Part shown: in pieces, positions 53,871 to 63,929 of the stretch
How the letters are laid out: the number at the start of each line of letters is the position of its first letter
Numbering within the stretch: the stretch's first letter is position 1
Assembly (NCBI RefSeq): GCF_003184905.1
Contig: NZ_QFRU01000008.1
Span: 1 to 64,000, forward strand
Length of the DNA: 64,000 nt
Reading direction: 5' to 3'
Source of the DNA: Bacillus sp. CGMCC 1.16541
GTDB lineage: Bacteria > Bacillota > Bacilli > Bacillales > Bacillaceae_H
Translations under genes and position numbers: made by a program
Notes under the pieces: model-generated
Told to the model about the DNA's origin: nothing
The model's input: the letters and a program-made list of their open reading frames with translations, nothing else
Database searches by the model: none

Positions 53871-54653
53871 ATAGAGCAAAACATTAAAACGGTTGAAAAA
53901 GCTTTTTTTATTATCGAACTTATCTCAGAAACTCCACGATCCTTCACAGAACTCATTGACCTCATGAATAGTAATAAAGCAACCATCCATCGCTTTGTGA
54001 CAACACTAGAAAACCTCGGATACCTAACAAAAAATCAACAAGATAAATACCAGCTTGCGCCAAAGTTTTACACACTTGTAAAAAAAGGTGCTGAGCATTA
54101 TAACTTACTGGAGATTGCTAAACCATACTTAACACAATTTGCTTATGATGTGAATGAAAGCGTTTTATTAGCTGGGTATACAGAAAGTACAGTCTACTAT
54201 ATGGATAAAATTGAAAGTCCGTCGGCTTTACGCATTGTGTTAGAGCCTGGGAAAACAGCACCTTTATATAGTGTAGCAAGCGGTAAACTATATTTAGCTC
54301 ATTTACCTGATGAAGAAGTAGAGGCATATTTTAATGCGTATCCACTTACTCAAATCACACAAAACACCATTACATGTAAAGAAGCAATGAAAAGAGAGTT
54401 AGTAGAGATTCGGAAACAAGGTTATGCCGTAGACCATGAAGAGTGGGAAGAATATTTACGTGGTGTAGCGTTTCCAATCTATGACTATACAAATCAACTA
54501 GTGTCTGCTTTATGTATTGCTGGGGTATCGTATCGATTTACAAAAGAAAAAGTCACATGCATTGCCCCAAAAGCAGCAGAAATGGCAGCAGAGATTTCAA
54601 AATTTCTAGGGTATGTAAAAAAAGAGGGGGAATCTATGTATGAAAAAAAGTAA
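53871..54653 (+). CDS. IclR-family regulator, apparently with an ATA start
   Basis: Read from 53871 the protein has 260 aa, the usual IclR length. Its winged helix (TVEKAFFIIELISETPRSFTELIDLMNSNKATIHRFVTTLENLGYL) is followed by the effector domain from about residue 85. AAAGGAGGGGG lies at the right distance before an ATA codon, and no ATG, GTG or TTG occurs in frame before the ATG at 53964, which would delete the first half of the HTH. The start codon may be a real ATA or a mutation. It overlaps dctP and sits behind a strong promoter with a palindromic operator. Confidence 0.8.
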   Translation: MEQNIKTVEKAFFIIELISETPRSFTELIDLMNSNKATIHRFVTTLENLGYLTKNQQDKYQLAPKFYTLVKKGAEHYNLLEIAKPYLTQFAYDVNESVLLAGYTESTVYYMDKIESPSALRIVLEPGKTAPLYSVASGKLYLAHLPDEEVEAYFNAYPLTQITQNTITCKEAMKRELVEIRKQGYAVDHEEWEEYLRGVAFPIYDYTNQLVSALCIAGVSYRFTKEKVTCIAPKAAEMAAEISKFLGYVKKEGESMYEKK

Positions 54654-55659
54654 AAAGGTACTTTTATTGATTGTAAGCGTTATCACTTCTCTTGTGATTG
54701 CAGGATGTAGTAGCAGTAGTAGTTCAGGAGAAGCGGAAGGGAAAAAGATGAATTTAAAGATGTCCATTACTGTTGGAAATACATCCACGTGGTATGAGGC
54801 TGCTGAAAAATTTGCAGAAGAAGTAAAAGCAGAAACAGACGGACGTATTACCATTAATTTATTTCCAAATGAACAGCTCTCAGGTGGGGACTCAGGTAAA
54901 GGTGTTGAGTTACTTGTAAAAGGAACGACTGATTTTAGCTACCATTCTACAATTATTTATTCCATTTTAAATGAGCGACTGGGCGTTGTAAGTGCACCGT
55001 TTCTCTTTAAAGATTTAAACGAAGTAGATGCAAAACTGAATGGAGAAGCAGGGGAAGAAATTAAAAAAGTATTACGTGAAATCGGTGTTGAGCCATTAGG
55101 GTTTGGTCAAAATGGATTCCGTCAATTAACGAATAGCAATGTGGAAGTAAAAGCACCAGAAGATTTACAAGGTTTAAAAGTTCGTATCCCTGGTATCAAA
55201 ATGTATACGGATTTGTGGAAACAATTTGGCGCAGATCCAACAACGATGACATTCTCTGAAGTATTTACATCTCTTCAACAAGGTACAATCGATGGCCAAG
55301 AAAACCCAATCGACGTGATTAACTCATCGAAACTAAACGAAGTACAAGATCATATTACCATGTGGAACTACTCCTATGACCCGCTCATTTTAGGGATGAA
55401 CAAAAAGAAATTTGATTCGCTAAGCAAAGAAGATCAAGCAATTATTCAAAAAGCAGCCGATAACGCAAATGCTTATCAAATTGAGTTAGCTCGAGAAAAA
55501 GAAGAAGAACAAATTGCTGAATTAAAAGAAGCAGGTATGCAATTTTATTACCCAACGGAAGAAGAGTTAACGAAGTTTAAGGAAGCATCACAGCCAATTT
55601 ATGACCAGTACAAAGATGTGTGGGGTGCAGACTTACTAGAAGCCTTCCAAAATGAATAA
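54640..55659 (+). CDS. dctP: TRAP transporter substrate-binding lipoprotein DctP
   Basis: The 339-aa precursor has a lipoprotein signal with AGC (Cys23), then the DctP fold: SGGDSGKGVELLVKGTTDFSY, GFGQNGFRQLTNSNVEVKAPEDLQGLKVRIPG with the conserved Arg that contacts the substrate carboxylate, and SLQQGTIDGQENPIDVI. It captures organic acids outside the membrane for DctQ and DctM. It overlaps the IclR gene and has AGAGGGGG as RBS. Confidence 0.92.
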   Translation: MKKSKKVLLLIVSVITSLVIAGCSSSSSSGEAEGKKMNLKMSITVGNTSTWYEAAEKFAEEVKAETDGRITINLFPNEQLSGGDSGKGVELLVKGTTDFSYHSTIIYSILNERLGVVSAPFLFKDLNEVDAKLNGEAGEEIKKVLREIGVEPLGFGQNGFRQLTNSNVEVKAPEDLQGLKVRIPGIKMYTDLWKQFGADPTTMTFSEVFTSLQQGTIDGQENPIDVINSSKLNEVQDHITMWNYSYDPLILGMNKKKFDSLSKEDQAIIQKAADNANAYQIELAREKEEEQIAELKEAGMQFYYPTEEELTKFKEASQPIYDQYKDVWGADLLEAFQNE

Positions 55660-55672
55660 GAAAGTGTGAGAA

Positions 55673-56152
55673 ATGATGTCAAAATTCCTTTCAATGATTG
55701 AAAATAGTCTATTAATCTTTAGTGCATCAGCCATGTGTATCATTGCGTTTGCGAATGTCGTGTCACGGTACTTTTTAAATCATTCATTTGCATTTACAGA
55801 AGAAATTACGATTAATCTATTTGTTCTTTTAACGTTTGTAGGCGCAGCTGTTGGGGTGAGAACTAATTCTCACCTCGGCTTTAGCCTTTTGTATGATAAA
55901 GCAAATCTATCAATGAAAAAAGGATTAACCATCTTTATCGGGGTAGTTGTTATTTCTGTGTTTCTTATCTTTACGTATTACGGTGTGAAGATGGTTCAGT
56001 TTCAAATGATGACAAATCAAACGACACCGTCTCTAGGGTGGAAACAGTGGGTGTTTTCAATTGGTTTTCCGTTAGGGTGCTTATTATGTATCATCCGTGC
56101 AATTGAATCAACCTTAAAAGAATATAAAAATTTACAAACAGAAAGTGAATGA
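55673..56152 (+). CDS. dctQ: TRAP transporter small membrane subunit DctQ
   Basis: The 159-aa protein has four membrane helices and the DctQ pattern: NVVSRYFLNHSFAFTEEITINLFVLLTFVGAAVGVRTNSHLGF. It bridges DctP-DctM transport. An ATGATG offers two starts; the RBS is weak, and coupling to dctP, 14 bases upstream, is likely. It overlaps dctM by four bases. Confidence 0.88.
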   Translation: MMSKFLSMIENSLLIFSASAMCIIAFANVVSRYFLNHSFAFTEEITINLFVLLTFVGAAVGVRTNSHLGFSLLYDKANLSMKKGLTIFIGVVVISVFLIFTYYGVKMVQFQMMTNQTTPSLGWKQWVFSIGFPLGCLLCIIRAIESTLKEYKNLQTESE

Positions 56153-57504
56153 TGGAAATGGCAGCGTTAACTTTGTTTGGTTTGTTCTTTGTTCTTCTAC
56201 TTTTACGTGTACCAATTGCTGTAGCATTAGCCGCTTCTTCCATTGTGACCATTCTTTCTTCCTATGGCTTTTCATCGCTTGATCTGGTGGCAGATATTAT
56301 GTACACGAGTGTATCCAAGTTTACTCTGTTGTCGATTCCATTTTTCATTATGGCAGGTGTCATTATGGAGTATGCTGGGATTTCAAAGCGTCTTATTCAC
56401 TTTGCAGACGTGTGTGTCGGTCACAGGAAAAGCGGAATTATCTTAGTTACGGTTTTAACAGCTATTTTCTTTGCTGCGATTTCAGGGTCAGGTCCAGCAA
56501 CCGTTGCTGCGATTGGAGGTATTTTAATTCCTGCGCTTGTGAAAAACGGATTTAAGAAGGAATCTGCTGCCGCTCTTTTATCAAGCTCTGGATCCATTGG
56601 TATTGTGATCCCCCCAAGTATTGCGCTTATTGTGTTTGCTGTGGTAGCAGGGGATACGATCAACGTCTCCATTGGTCGTTTGTTTATTGCAGGGATTATA
56701 CCAGGATTACTTTTAGGAGCGGCATTTATTTTTGCAGCGATGTATGTGCGAAATAAAGATATGAAAGAGCGAGCATCTCTTCCAAAAGATGATGTGGCTT
56801 CAATTGAAGTATCAGCTGCACGAGAAAAAGCGAGTCCACGTGAAGTGTTTAAAGCGTTTTATGAAGCTATTTGGGGCTTGCTTATTCCTTTTATTATATT
56901 GGGAGGAATTTATGGAGGTGTCTTTACGCCAACGGAGGCAGCTGTTGTAGCCGTCTTTTATGGGTTACTGGTCGGTTTAGTGATTTACCGAGAGTTAAAG
57001 ATAAAAGACATTAAAAAGATCATCATTGATTCGTCTGTTCAAACTGCGGTTGTTATGTTCATCGTTAGTTCAGCGTCTATCTTTGCGTACCTTATTACAA
57101 CTGAACAAATTGCCATGCAAATTTCTGATAGTTTACTAGGTCTTACATCTAATAAATACGTTATTTTGTTACTTGTTAATATTCTGTTACTGATTGCAGG
57201 AGCGTTTATGGATGCGATTTCAGCTTACTATATTTTCATCCCAATTTTATTGCCAATCATGATGATCTTAGAAGTGGACCCAACAGTGTTTGGGATTTTC
57301 ATGACGGTCAATTTGGCAATCGGTCTATTTACACCGCCAGTTGGCGTTAACTTATACGTCGCGTGTGGACTTGCGAATGTATCAATTAATAAAATTTCAA
57401 AAGCCATTATTCCATTTGTTGTTGCGTCCATTATTGTGTTGGTTTTAATTACGTATATTCCAAGTATTACGACATTTTTGCCAGATTTACTCGGCGTAAA
57501 ATAG
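56149..57504 (+). CDS. dctM: TRAP transporter large membrane subunit DctM
   Basis: The 451-aa protein has about twelve hydrophobic segments with the DctM signatures SIPFFIMAGVIMEYAGISKRLI, SGSGPATVAAIGGILIPALVK and VIPPSIALIVFAVV, then FTPPVGVNLYVACGL near the end. Together with DctP and DctQ it forms a sodium-driven uptake system for carboxylates. It overlaps dctQ (ATGA), so the three subunits are co-translated. Confidence 0.92.
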   Translation: MMEMAALTLFGLFFVLLLLRVPIAVALAASSIVTILSSYGFSSLDLVADIMYTSVSKFTLLSIPFFIMAGVIMEYAGISKRLIHFADVCVGHRKSGIILVTVLTAIFFAAISGSGPATVAAIGGILIPALVKNGFKKESAAALLSSSGSIGIVIPPSIALIVFAVVAGDTINVSIGRLFIAGIIPGLLLGAAFIFAAMYVRNKDMKERASLPKDDVASIEVSAAREKASPREVFKAFYEAIWGLLIPFIILGGIYGGVFTPTEAAVVAVFYGLLVGLVIYRELKIKDIKKIIIDSSVQTAVVMFIVSSASIFAYLITTEQIAMQISDSLLGLTSNKYVILLLVNILLLIAGAFMDAISAYYIFIPILLPIMMILEVDPTVFGIFMTVNLAIGLFTPPVGVNLYVACGLANVSINKISKAIIPFVVASIIVLVLITYIPSITTFLPDLLGVK

Positions 57505-57516
57505 GAGGAGTTTACC

Positions 57517-58284
57517 ATGAGAGTGAAAGACTATGTAGCAGTTGTAACGGGTGCATCAAGAGGAATTGGAGCAGGGTGCGCAAAAGCATTAGCGAGAGAA
57601 GGAGCTAGTGTCGTGCTACTAGACCTTCTTTCTTGTGAAGAGACTGAAAACGAAATAAAAGGCATGAGTCCAGATGCAAAGGTTTGTTCTTTTCAACTTG
57701 ATATTCGCAACCAGCAACGTATTAAAGACGTGTTAGCAGAAGTGCATCGTGACTTAGGTTCCATTGATATTTTAGTTAATAACGCCGGAACATGTTCAAG
57801 ACTTGATTTAGAAGAAATGACAGAAGAAATGTGGGACCGTGATCTTGATACGAATTTAAAAGCGACATTTTTTCTAACACAAGCTGCCATTTATCCTTAT
57901 ATGAAACAGCAACAATACGGTCGAATTATTAATATAAGCTCCATCTCTGGATTAAATGGAGGGCATATTTCCGGTCTAGAAGAAGGCAGCACAAAAGGAC
58001 GATCAGGTCCAGGGTACGCAGCTTCCAAGGGAGGCGTCATTGCGTTCACAAAATGGGTCGCCAAAGAAGTTGGTGAACTGGGTATTACATGCAATAGCGT
58101 GGCACCTGGTGCAGTAGAAACAGCGATTACAAAAGGTGTGACGTATTCCCTTAACAATCAAGTGGTGAAGAGAATGGGAACACCAGACGATATTGCAGAA
58201 GCCGTTTTATATTTAGCATCGAAAGAGTCAGGTTACACAACCGGGCAAGTGTTAAAAGTATGTGGAGGAGCGGTCATTGCATAA
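57517..58284 (+). CDS. Short-chain dehydrogenase/reductase (FabG-like)
   Basis: The 255-aa enzyme has TGASRGIGAG for NAD(P) binding, NNAGTC, an ISSISG Ser and catalytic YAASKGG (Tyr, Lys). It lies 13 bases after dctM with TAGGAGGAG as RBS, so it acts on the imported compound or an intermediate, probably as a hydroxyacyl or alcohol dehydrogenase. An Asp in the second-strand position (VVLLDLLS) suggests NAD preference. Confidence 0.86.
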   Translation: MRVKDYVAVVTGASRGIGAGCAKALAREGASVVLLDLLSCEETENEIKGMSPDAKVCSFQLDIRNQQRIKDVLAEVHRDLGSIDILVNNAGTCSRLDLEEMTEEMWDRDLDTNLKATFFLTQAAIYPYMKQQQYGRIINISSISGLNGGHISGLEEGSTKGRSGPGYAASKGGVIAFTKWVAKEVGELGITCNSVAPGAVETAITKGVTYSLNNQVVKRMGTPDDIAEAVLYLASKESGYTTGQVLKVCGGAVIA

Positions 58285-58308
58285 TCAGAAAAAGAGGGAG
58301 GAAGGTCA

Positions 58309-58809
58309 ATGAACCAACGAAATTCTCAGTCAGTGTTTGATTCAAAGCGAGGAATCGTGATGGGGTTTCTTGGGCCAGGAGAAGATTTAATTACTGGATT
58401 AAAAAAAGAATTGAAAAAACACGGCATCACAGCTGGAAGTATTTCGTGTATTGGTTCATTGTCTAAACTTTCAATCGTTCAACTTGATTATGATGACAAT
58501 CAAATGTCCTACTCAAAGCCTATTCGTTGGGATTCTCCAGTAGAGCTTTTATCTGGAAACGGAATCGTTGGAAAAAATGAACAAGAGGAATTAGATATCC
58601 ACTTTCATGGGGTATTCGTGGATCATAAGAAAAATATATCAGGAGGTCATTTTTTAGAAGGCGGGAACATCGTAGCTATTACGTTAGAATTTACAGTGAT
58701 AACGTCGGAATTTATTCAGCCAAAGAGAGAAATAGAGGGGTCATTAGGATTCCCGCTCTTTAACTTTTATGAACGTGAAAGTAAATCATATAAATTGTCA
58801 GACAAGTAG
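58309..58809 (+). CDS. PPC (DUF296) domain protein
   Basis: The 166-aa protein has the PPC/PCC fold motifs: FLGPGEDLITGLKKELKKHGITAGSISCIGSLS and the metal-type LDIHFHGVFVDHKKNISGGHFLEGG, which form a trimeric alpha/beta fold. Plant relatives are AT-hook DNA-binding proteins; bacterial ones are stand-alone and of unknown role. Its place inside a degradation operon suggests a metal-dependent or ligand-binding role rather than nucleoid function. Confidence 0.82.
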   Translation: MNQRNSQSVFDSKRGIVMGFLGPGEDLITGLKKELKKHGITAGSISCIGSLSKLSIVQLDYDDNQMSYSKPIRWDSPVELLSGNGIVGKNEQEELDIHFHGVFVDHKKNISGGHFLEGGNIVAITLEFTVITSEFIQPKREIEGSLGFPLFNFYERESKSYKLSDK

Positions 58810-58824
58810 GCAAAAGGAGGTTAT

Positions 58825-60309
58825 ATGATGCAAACTATTGCTCACTTAGCCAAAAAAACATTTAAACAATACCCCAAAAAAATAGCTGTGAAGGATATGA
58901 ACCGGAGTGTAACGTATGAAGAATTACAAAAAAGGGTGTATCAGTTACACGCTGCGTTGGTTGATGCTGGATTAAAAAAAGGAGATCGCCTTGCTGTTTT
59001 AATGTCGAATCGAATGGAACATGTGGAGTTAGATCTAGCTGCAGCTATTGGTGGGTTTGTGAAAGTGCCGTTAAATTATCGGCTTCATCCAAAAGAAATT
59101 CAATATATTTTAGATCATGCGGAAGCAAAAATTGTGATCGGTGAACAATCTCTTATCGAACAAGTCGAGCAAACTTGTCAAACCATTTTCATCGGTCAAG
59201 ATTATGAAGAGTGGATAAGTAGTAAGTCGTTTGCTGAGCCTGTTCTTTTAGTAGAGGAAGATGATCTTTTTACCATCATGTATACGTCAGGAACAACAGG
59301 AAAGCCAAAAGGTGTCATGTTGACGCATCGAAACGTCATGTCCAGTGCCATTTCACTAGCACTTGCCTGTGAAATTACACCAGAGGATGTTGTAGGTCAT
59401 GTCGCTCCATTAACACATGGAAGCAACTTTTTATCTCACATTTCCTGGCTGTTTGGGTTAACGCAAGTGGTTTTTAATACGTTTAACCCAGCGGACTTTT
59501 TACACGATGTGGAACAAGAAAAAGTATCAGTTATCTTTATGGTACCAACAATGGTGAATTTAATGATTCAAGATTCACAATTTGATGCAAAGAGACTCCG
59601 GTATATTAAATCGATTAATATGGCAGGCTCTCCAATTGCAGCAAGTAAATTAAAGCAAGCAATCGAAAAGGCAGGACCAAAATTCATCGAAACATATGGG
59701 CTTGTAGAAGCTCCAATGGCGATTACGATGATGCCACGACTCGAGCTTCCCAGTCGATTAGAATCTTGTGGTGCGACAGGTCCATTTGTCGAGATGAGGC
59801 TTGTTGATGATGAGGGGAACGAAGTGAAACAAGGTGACATAGGAGAAGTAACCTGTAAAGGCCCGCTTGTTATGCAGGGGTATTGGCGTAATGAAGAAGC
59901 GACCGCTGATACGATTCGAGACGGTTGGCTGTATACCGGAGATTTAGGTTGGATAGACGAATACGGCTATTTACACTTAGTCGATCGGAAAAAAGATGTG
60001 ATTATTAGTGGTGGTATGAACATTTATCCACGTGAAATTGAAGAAGTTTTAAACAAGCATGAAGGAATAAAAGAAACATCAGTCATTGGAAAGCCAGATG
60101 ATAAATGGGGTGAAGTAGTCGCTGCGTATTGCGTATTAAATGAAGGTTATCATGTCGATAAAGAAGAGCTTATTACGCTATGTAAAAATTATCTAGCAAG
60201 CTATAAAAAACCAAAAGAGGTGTACATTGTACAAGAGCTACCAAAGAGCGGCTATGGGAAAATCTTGAAACGTGAATTAAAAGAGATAAATGGAGGAGTG
60301 GTGAAATGA
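58825..60309 (+). CDS. AMP-forming acyl-CoA ligase
   Basis: The 494-aa adenylating enzyme has all core motifs: FTIMYTSGTTGKPKGVMLTH (P-loop), ETYGLVEAPMAITMMP, WLYTGDLGWIDEYGYLHLVDRKKDVIISGGMNIYPREIE and the C-terminal catalytic Lys in PKSGYGKILKRELK. It would activate the imported acid to its CoA thioester. AAAGGAGG precedes ATGATG; the second ATG has better spacing. It overlaps the thiolase gene by four bases. Confidence 0.92.
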   Translation: MMQTIAHLAKKTFKQYPKKIAVKDMNRSVTYEELQKRVYQLHAALVDAGLKKGDRLAVLMSNRMEHVELDLAAAIGGFVKVPLNYRLHPKEIQYILDHAEAKIVIGEQSLIEQVEQTCQTIFIGQDYEEWISSKSFAEPVLLVEEDDLFTIMYTSGTTGKPKGVMLTHRNVMSSAISLALACEITPEDVVGHVAPLTHGSNFLSHISWLFGLTQVVFNTFNPADFLHDVEQEKVSVIFMVPTMVNLMIQDSQFDAKRLRYIKSINMAGSPIAASKLKQAIEKAGPKFIETYGLVEAPMAITMMPRLELPSRLESCGATGPFVEMRLVDDEGNEVKQGDIGEVTCKGPLVMQGYWRNEEATADTIRDGWLYTGDLGWIDEYGYLHLVDRKKDVIISGGMNIYPREIEEVLNKHEGIKETSVIGKPDDKWGEVVAAYCVLNEGYHVDKEELITLCKNYLASYKKPKEVYIVQELPKSGYGKILKRELKEINGGVVK

Positions 60310-61445
60310 GTCAAGTTGCCGTTTCAGGGATTGGCATGACATCGTTTGGAAAACACGAAGATGCTTCACTTAAAACGTTATTGATGGACGCATGCGTAGA
60401 AGCATTACGTGAAGCAAACTTTCCAAAAGTAGATGCAGTTTATATTGGAAACTTTATGTCAGGATCACTTGTCAATCAAGAGATTTTAGGGGCGATTGTG
60501 GCAAACGATCTCGGATTAGGGCCCATTCCTACACTTAAAGTAGAAGGTGCATGTGCATCAGGAGGAATCGCATTTCGTCAAGCTTATTTAAATGTACAAA
60601 TGGGGCTTTACGAGACGGTGTTAGTAGCTGGGGTTGAAAAAATGAAACATGCTTCAACGGAAGATGCGACAAAAGCGATTAACGCTGCGATGGATAATGA
60701 TTCAAATGAAAAGCATGCGGGTCTTACGTTTCCTGCTTTTTTCGGCACACTTGCGACTCGTTACTTTTATGAAACGGGTGCTTCTAAAAAGCATTTAGCC
60801 ATGGTGGCACTAAAAAATCGTGAATATGCGATGAATAATCCAAAAGCACAGTTTAGAAAAGCGACGAGTTTAGAAGAAGTGATGAATGCCCGTATCATTA
60901 CCGATCCGTTAGGGCTATTTGATTGCTCTCCAACAACCGATGGCGCTGTTGCGATCGTGTTATCAAAAGGTGAAAAAGGGGTTGTGGTAAGAGCTTCTTC
61001 TCAAGCATCAGGTACGACTCAAATGCAAGAAGCAGAAGAATTATTAAGCATCCCGGCGATTCGTGAATCTGCAACAAAAGCGTATGAACAAGCTGGGATT
61101 GGACCTGATGATGTTGATGTGGTCGAATTACACGATTGTTTTTCCATGACCGAAATGTTGGCGATTGAAGAGTTAGGTTTCTTTGAAAAAGGGACCGGAT
61201 GGGAAGCGCTAGAGAAAGGGTTAACGAAGCATGGAGGAAAGGTGCCAGTGAATACGAGTGGGGGACTGTTATCAAAAGGTCATCCTATTGGTGCAACAGG
61301 ACTTGCTCAAATCTATGAAATTGTTTCACAACTACGAGGTACAAGTAGTAATCAAGTAGAAAGCGCTCGTATCGGTCTCGCACAAAATTTAGGAGGAACA
61401 GGAGCGTATTCAACTGTTCATCTATTCGAAAGGGTGAATAGCTAA
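60306..61445 (+). CDS. Thiolase-family acyl-CoA acetyltransferase (SCP-x type)
   Basis: The 379-aa protein has the thiolase nucleophile Cys in VEGACASGGIAFRQ near residue 82, HDCFSMTEMLAIEELGF, and NTSGGLLSKGHPIGATGLAQIYE with the catalytic His. The short, divergent sequence fits the non-classical (SCP2/SCP-x-like) thiolases that partner with DUF35 proteins. It would cleave a beta-ketoacyl-CoA, or condense one. It shares its last base with the start of the DUF35 gene. Confidence 0.86.
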   Translation: MSQVAVSGIGMTSFGKHEDASLKTLLMDACVEALREANFPKVDAVYIGNFMSGSLVNQEILGAIVANDLGLGPIPTLKVEGACASGGIAFRQAYLNVQMGLYETVLVAGVEKMKHASTEDATKAINAAMDNDSNEKHAGLTFPAFFGTLATRYFYETGASKKHLAMVALKNREYAMNNPKAQFRKATSLEEVMNARIITDPLGLFDCSPTTDGAVAIVLSKGEKGVVVRASSQASGTTQMQEAEELLSIPAIRESATKAYEQAGIGPDDVDVVELHDCFSMTEMLAIEELGFFEKGTGWEALEKGLTKHGGKVPVNTSGGLLSKGHPIGATGLAQIYEIVSQLRGTSSNQVESARIGLAQNLGGTGAYSTVHLFERVNS

Positions 61446-61756
61446 TGGCAGAGATTTTAGTGTATGAATGTGTAAATTGTGAAAAAAAGTTTGTACAACG
61501 AAAATGGGTATGCTCAAATTGTAAGCAGACGGAGTTTCAAACAAAAGAAATAGCCGGAGAAGGAATTGTTTACTCACATACGACTGTCCATATTTCATCG
61601 ACTGAATTTGCGCACCTTACCCCTTATACGATTGCACCCATCGAACTTGCACCAGGATTGAGGGTGACCGGTCGATTAACCGATTCTGTAAACATTGATG
61701 ATGAAGTAACGTGTGTGAGCAATGACGAAAACCAATATGTGTTTGTAAGAAAGTAA
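61445..61756 (+). CDS. DUF35 / Zn-ribbon OB-fold partner of the thiolase
   Basis: The 103-aa protein has an N-terminal rubredoxin-like zinc ribbon, CVNCEKKFVQRKWVCSNC, and a C-terminal OB-fold (IVYSHTTVHI ... LRVTGRLTDSVNIDDEVTC). Such proteins form a complex with non-classical thiolases, likely bridging acyl-CoA transfer. It overlaps the thiolase stop, which supports complex formation. It is the last gene of the IclR-TRAP-SDR-PPC-ligase-thiolase operon. Confidence 0.87.
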   Translation: MAEILVYECVNCEKKFVQRKWVCSNCKQTEFQTKEIAGEGIVYSHTTVHISSTEFAHLTPYTIAPIELAPGLRVTGRLTDSVNIDDEVTCVSNDENQYVFVRK

Positions 61757-61862
61757 AAATATACGATCTTATTAGGTAGTAAAGGGAAGAAAAAAGGATT
61801 GATAGGTAACATTCTTTGTCTTAGCCATCAATCGTACTAGATTAGAAGACAAGGCATAATAA

Positions 61863-61907
61863 AGACTGAGTAAAAATGAACGTTACTTATTCATTTTTAC
61901 TCAGTCT
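61863..61907. terminator. Bidirectional terminator with an 18-bp perfect stem
   Basis: The stem 61863-61880 pairs perfectly with 61890-61907 (start AGACTGAGTAAAAATGAA, loop CGTTACTTA); A- and T-rich sequence is on both sides. It ends the degradation operon and the convergent neopullulanase gene. Confidence 0.9.
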
Positions 61908-61925
61908 ATTTGTTTTCTTCTATCC

Positions 61926-63668
<1,743 letters not shown>

Positions 63669-63679
63669 CTAGTCAATTA

Positions 63680-63705
63680 ATAATTTATTAATTTATTTAA
63701 TTAAT
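63680..63705 (-). promoter_or_regulatory. AT-rich 26-bp site A in the neopullulanase leader
   Basis: This site matches site B (63876-63901) at 24 of 26 positions in the opposite orientation. It lies between the -10 region and the ribosome site of the neopullulanase gene. A shared operator for the divergent genes is the simplest reading. Confidence 0.5.
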
Positions 63706-63722
63706 ATTTGATTCTAGCATTC

Positions 63723-63751
63723 ATGTTAGAGGGATGTGTAACGTTTGTCAA
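63723..63751 (-). promoter_or_regulatory. Neopullulanase promoter (minus strand)
   Basis: Read on the minus strand, TTGACA and TAACAT are 17 bp apart, about 70-100 bases before the gene. Confidence 0.6.
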
Positions 63752-63831
63752 TACCATGTTTTTAGTAAAAAAATCTACCTAAGCTTCATTACATGAGGTT
63801 TTTAGGTGAAAAAACCTTCTTAGAAAAGTGG

Positions 63832-63860
63832 TTGCAGTTTTGAAAAAGAGAATCTATAAT
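63832..63860 (+). promoter_or_regulatory. Promoter of the lipoprotein gene
   Basis: TTGCAG (63832-63837) and a consensus TATAAT (63855-63860) are 17 bp apart; transcription would start near 63867, just before site B. Confidence 0.75.
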
Positions 63861-63875
63861 AGGGGACATAATATA

Positions 63876-63901
63876 ATTGATTAAATTAATTAATAAATTA
63901 T
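63876..63901 (+). promoter_or_regulatory. AT-rich 26-bp site B in the lipoprotein leader
   Basis: The site is the inverted partner of site A and begins about 9 bases after the expected transcription start, where a bound repressor would block the polymerase. Confidence 0.5.
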
Positions 63902-63929
63902 AATGGTGTTACTAAAGGAGGTTTTCAAC

